Source: JBHIER01 sp046760705 [NCBI: bacterium]
Lineage (GTDB): Bacteria; JBHIER01; G020348925
NCBI GenBank assembly: GCA_046760705.1
Contig: JBHIER010000221.1
Span: 1 to 6,057, forward strand
Length of the DNA: 6,057 nucleotides
Reading direction: 5' to 3'
Shown: in pieces, positions 5,699-6,057 of the stretch
Numbering within the stretch: position 1 is the stretch's first letter
Layout: every line of letters begins with the position of its first letter
Notes under the pieces: model-generated
Seen by the model: only the letters and a program-made list of their open reading frames with translations
Told to the model about the DNA's origin: nothing
The model's database searches: none
Translations under genes and position numbers: made by a program

Positions 5699-5927
5699 AC
5701 CCAGATTATGTGTAAGAGGTAATAGACAGGAGGGGGCAGAGTATCATCTGATGCGACAGAAGCAGTGGGGAGAAATGGCCCTCTCCTACACTCTGGCCCC
5801 ACATCATGGGGAGCATGGACGCTGGTTCAGAAAGAGGCACCTCGAACCCCATGGATCATCCGGTCAAGCCGTATGATGAGACAGAGGGGCCGGATGATGA
5901 CAACCCCTCCTGGGATTGCCCGACTCG
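5699..5927. other. Region without a recognisable gene
   Basis: I see no protein or RNA gene I can support here. Short frames exist (for example ATG 5752 to 5876 and ATG 5806 to 6009), but none has a well-spaced Shine-Dalgarno or a recognisable motif, and the second runs into the hairpin repeats. AGGAGGGGG at 5728-5736 has no start codon within normal distance. Weak stems occur (CCCCA 5797-5801 with TGGGG 5807-5811). The stretch may be untranslated sequence or decayed coding DNA. Confidence 0.5.
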
Positions 5928-5950
5928 ATTCTCCGATCAAATCGGAGGAT
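5928..5950 (+). repeat. REP-like palindrome (10-bp stem, CAA loop)
   Basis: CTCCGAT at 5931-5937 pairs perfectly with ATCGGAG at 5941-5947. A G-U pair and two A-T pairs extend the stem to 5928-5950. It starts GATTC and is followed by GATGCAA, the same outline as the hairpin 30 nt downstream. Confidence 0.6.
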
Positions 5951-5979
5951 GCAATCCAGAGACCGAACCGCTCCGAGAG

Positions 5980-5999
5980 ATTCTGACCTCCGTCAGAAT
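5980..5999 (+). repeat. REP-like palindrome (8-bp perfect stem, CTCC loop)
   Basis: ATTCTGAC (5980-5987) pairs perfectly with GTCAGAAT (5992-5999), followed by GACA. The form GATTC-stem-GAATGACA is that of small palindromic repeats scattered through many environmental bacterial genomes. It lies 11 nt before the T-rich repeat at 6011. The same two repeat types also meet at 1877-1930. Confidence 0.7.
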
Positions 6000-6010
6000 G
6001 ACACCCTAAA

Positions 6011-6045
6011 TTTTGTGTCCTTTTGTGCAGTTTTGTGGCCACCTT
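6011..6045 (+). repeat. Intact TTTTGTG interspersed repeat
   Basis: Three tandem 10-nt units, TTTTGTGTCC, TTTTGTGCAG and TTTTGTGGCC, are followed by ACCTT. This is the uninterrupted version of the element at 1877-1930, where a hairpin takes the place of CAG. It may continue past the window edge. Confidence 0.7.
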
Positions 6046-6057
6046 TCATTCCGAACC

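Noticed and set aside
5840-5890. Group II intron-like AGCCGTATG motif
   Set aside because: The motif is short; no domain V structure, reverse transcriptase or intron boundary can be seen around it.
5806-6009. 67-codon + frame as a small gene
   Set aside because: It has no Shine-Dalgarno and no recognised motif, and it reads through both palindromic repeats.

Overview
The window looks like a piece of an uncultured bacterial genome of moderate GC. Every supportable gene is on the + strand. The partial gene at the left edge ends in a type I dockerin-like tail. The carboxylase is split into separate biotin carboxylase and biotin carrier genes, and methylmalonyl-CoA mutase is split so that only its large catalytic subunit is here. 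A Minf_1886-family protein sits near the right end. Together with many short intergenic repeats, this combination suggests an environmental candidate-phylum or deltaproteobacterial/FCB/PVC-type lineage. I cannot name the taxon from sequence alone.

Layout. 1-240: C-terminal dockerin of a large, probably exported protein. 241-340: intergenic, with a weak promoter candidate and an 11-bp hairpin. 341-1852: biotin carboxylase. 1853-1950: junction with a stranded strong Shine-Dalgarno, a T-rich repeat split by a REP-like hairpin, and a short leader ORF. 1951-2475: biotin carrier protein. 2476-2544: seven tandem heptamers abutting the next start codon. 2545-4140: methylmalonyl-CoA mutase large subunit. 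4159-4557: methylmalonyl-CoA epimerase. 4558-4766: intergenic, with a terminator-like hairpin, a HicB-like scrap and a TATAAT box. 4767-5274: a response-regulator receiver that has lost key residues, followed out of frame by the tail of a GGDEF domain. 5309-5698: Minf_1886-family protein. 5699-6057: no convincing gene, but two REP-like hairpins and an intact copy of the T-rich repeat.

Function. Genes 341-4557 form the propionyl-CoA to succinyl-CoA module. Biotin carboxylase charges the carrier with CO2, a carboxyltransferase (not in the window) makes (S)-methylmalonyl-CoA, the epimerase converts it to the R form, and the B12-dependent mutase gives succinyl-CoA. The carboxyltransferase and the B12-binding small mutase subunit must be encoded elsewhere or lie outside the window.

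I found no clear new defence or biosynthetic system. The most unusual content is (a) a decayed REC-GGDEF gene whose GGDEF tail survives in another frame, and (b) repeats placed at the translation starts of two operon genes, one copy apparently carrying a nested hairpin insertion.
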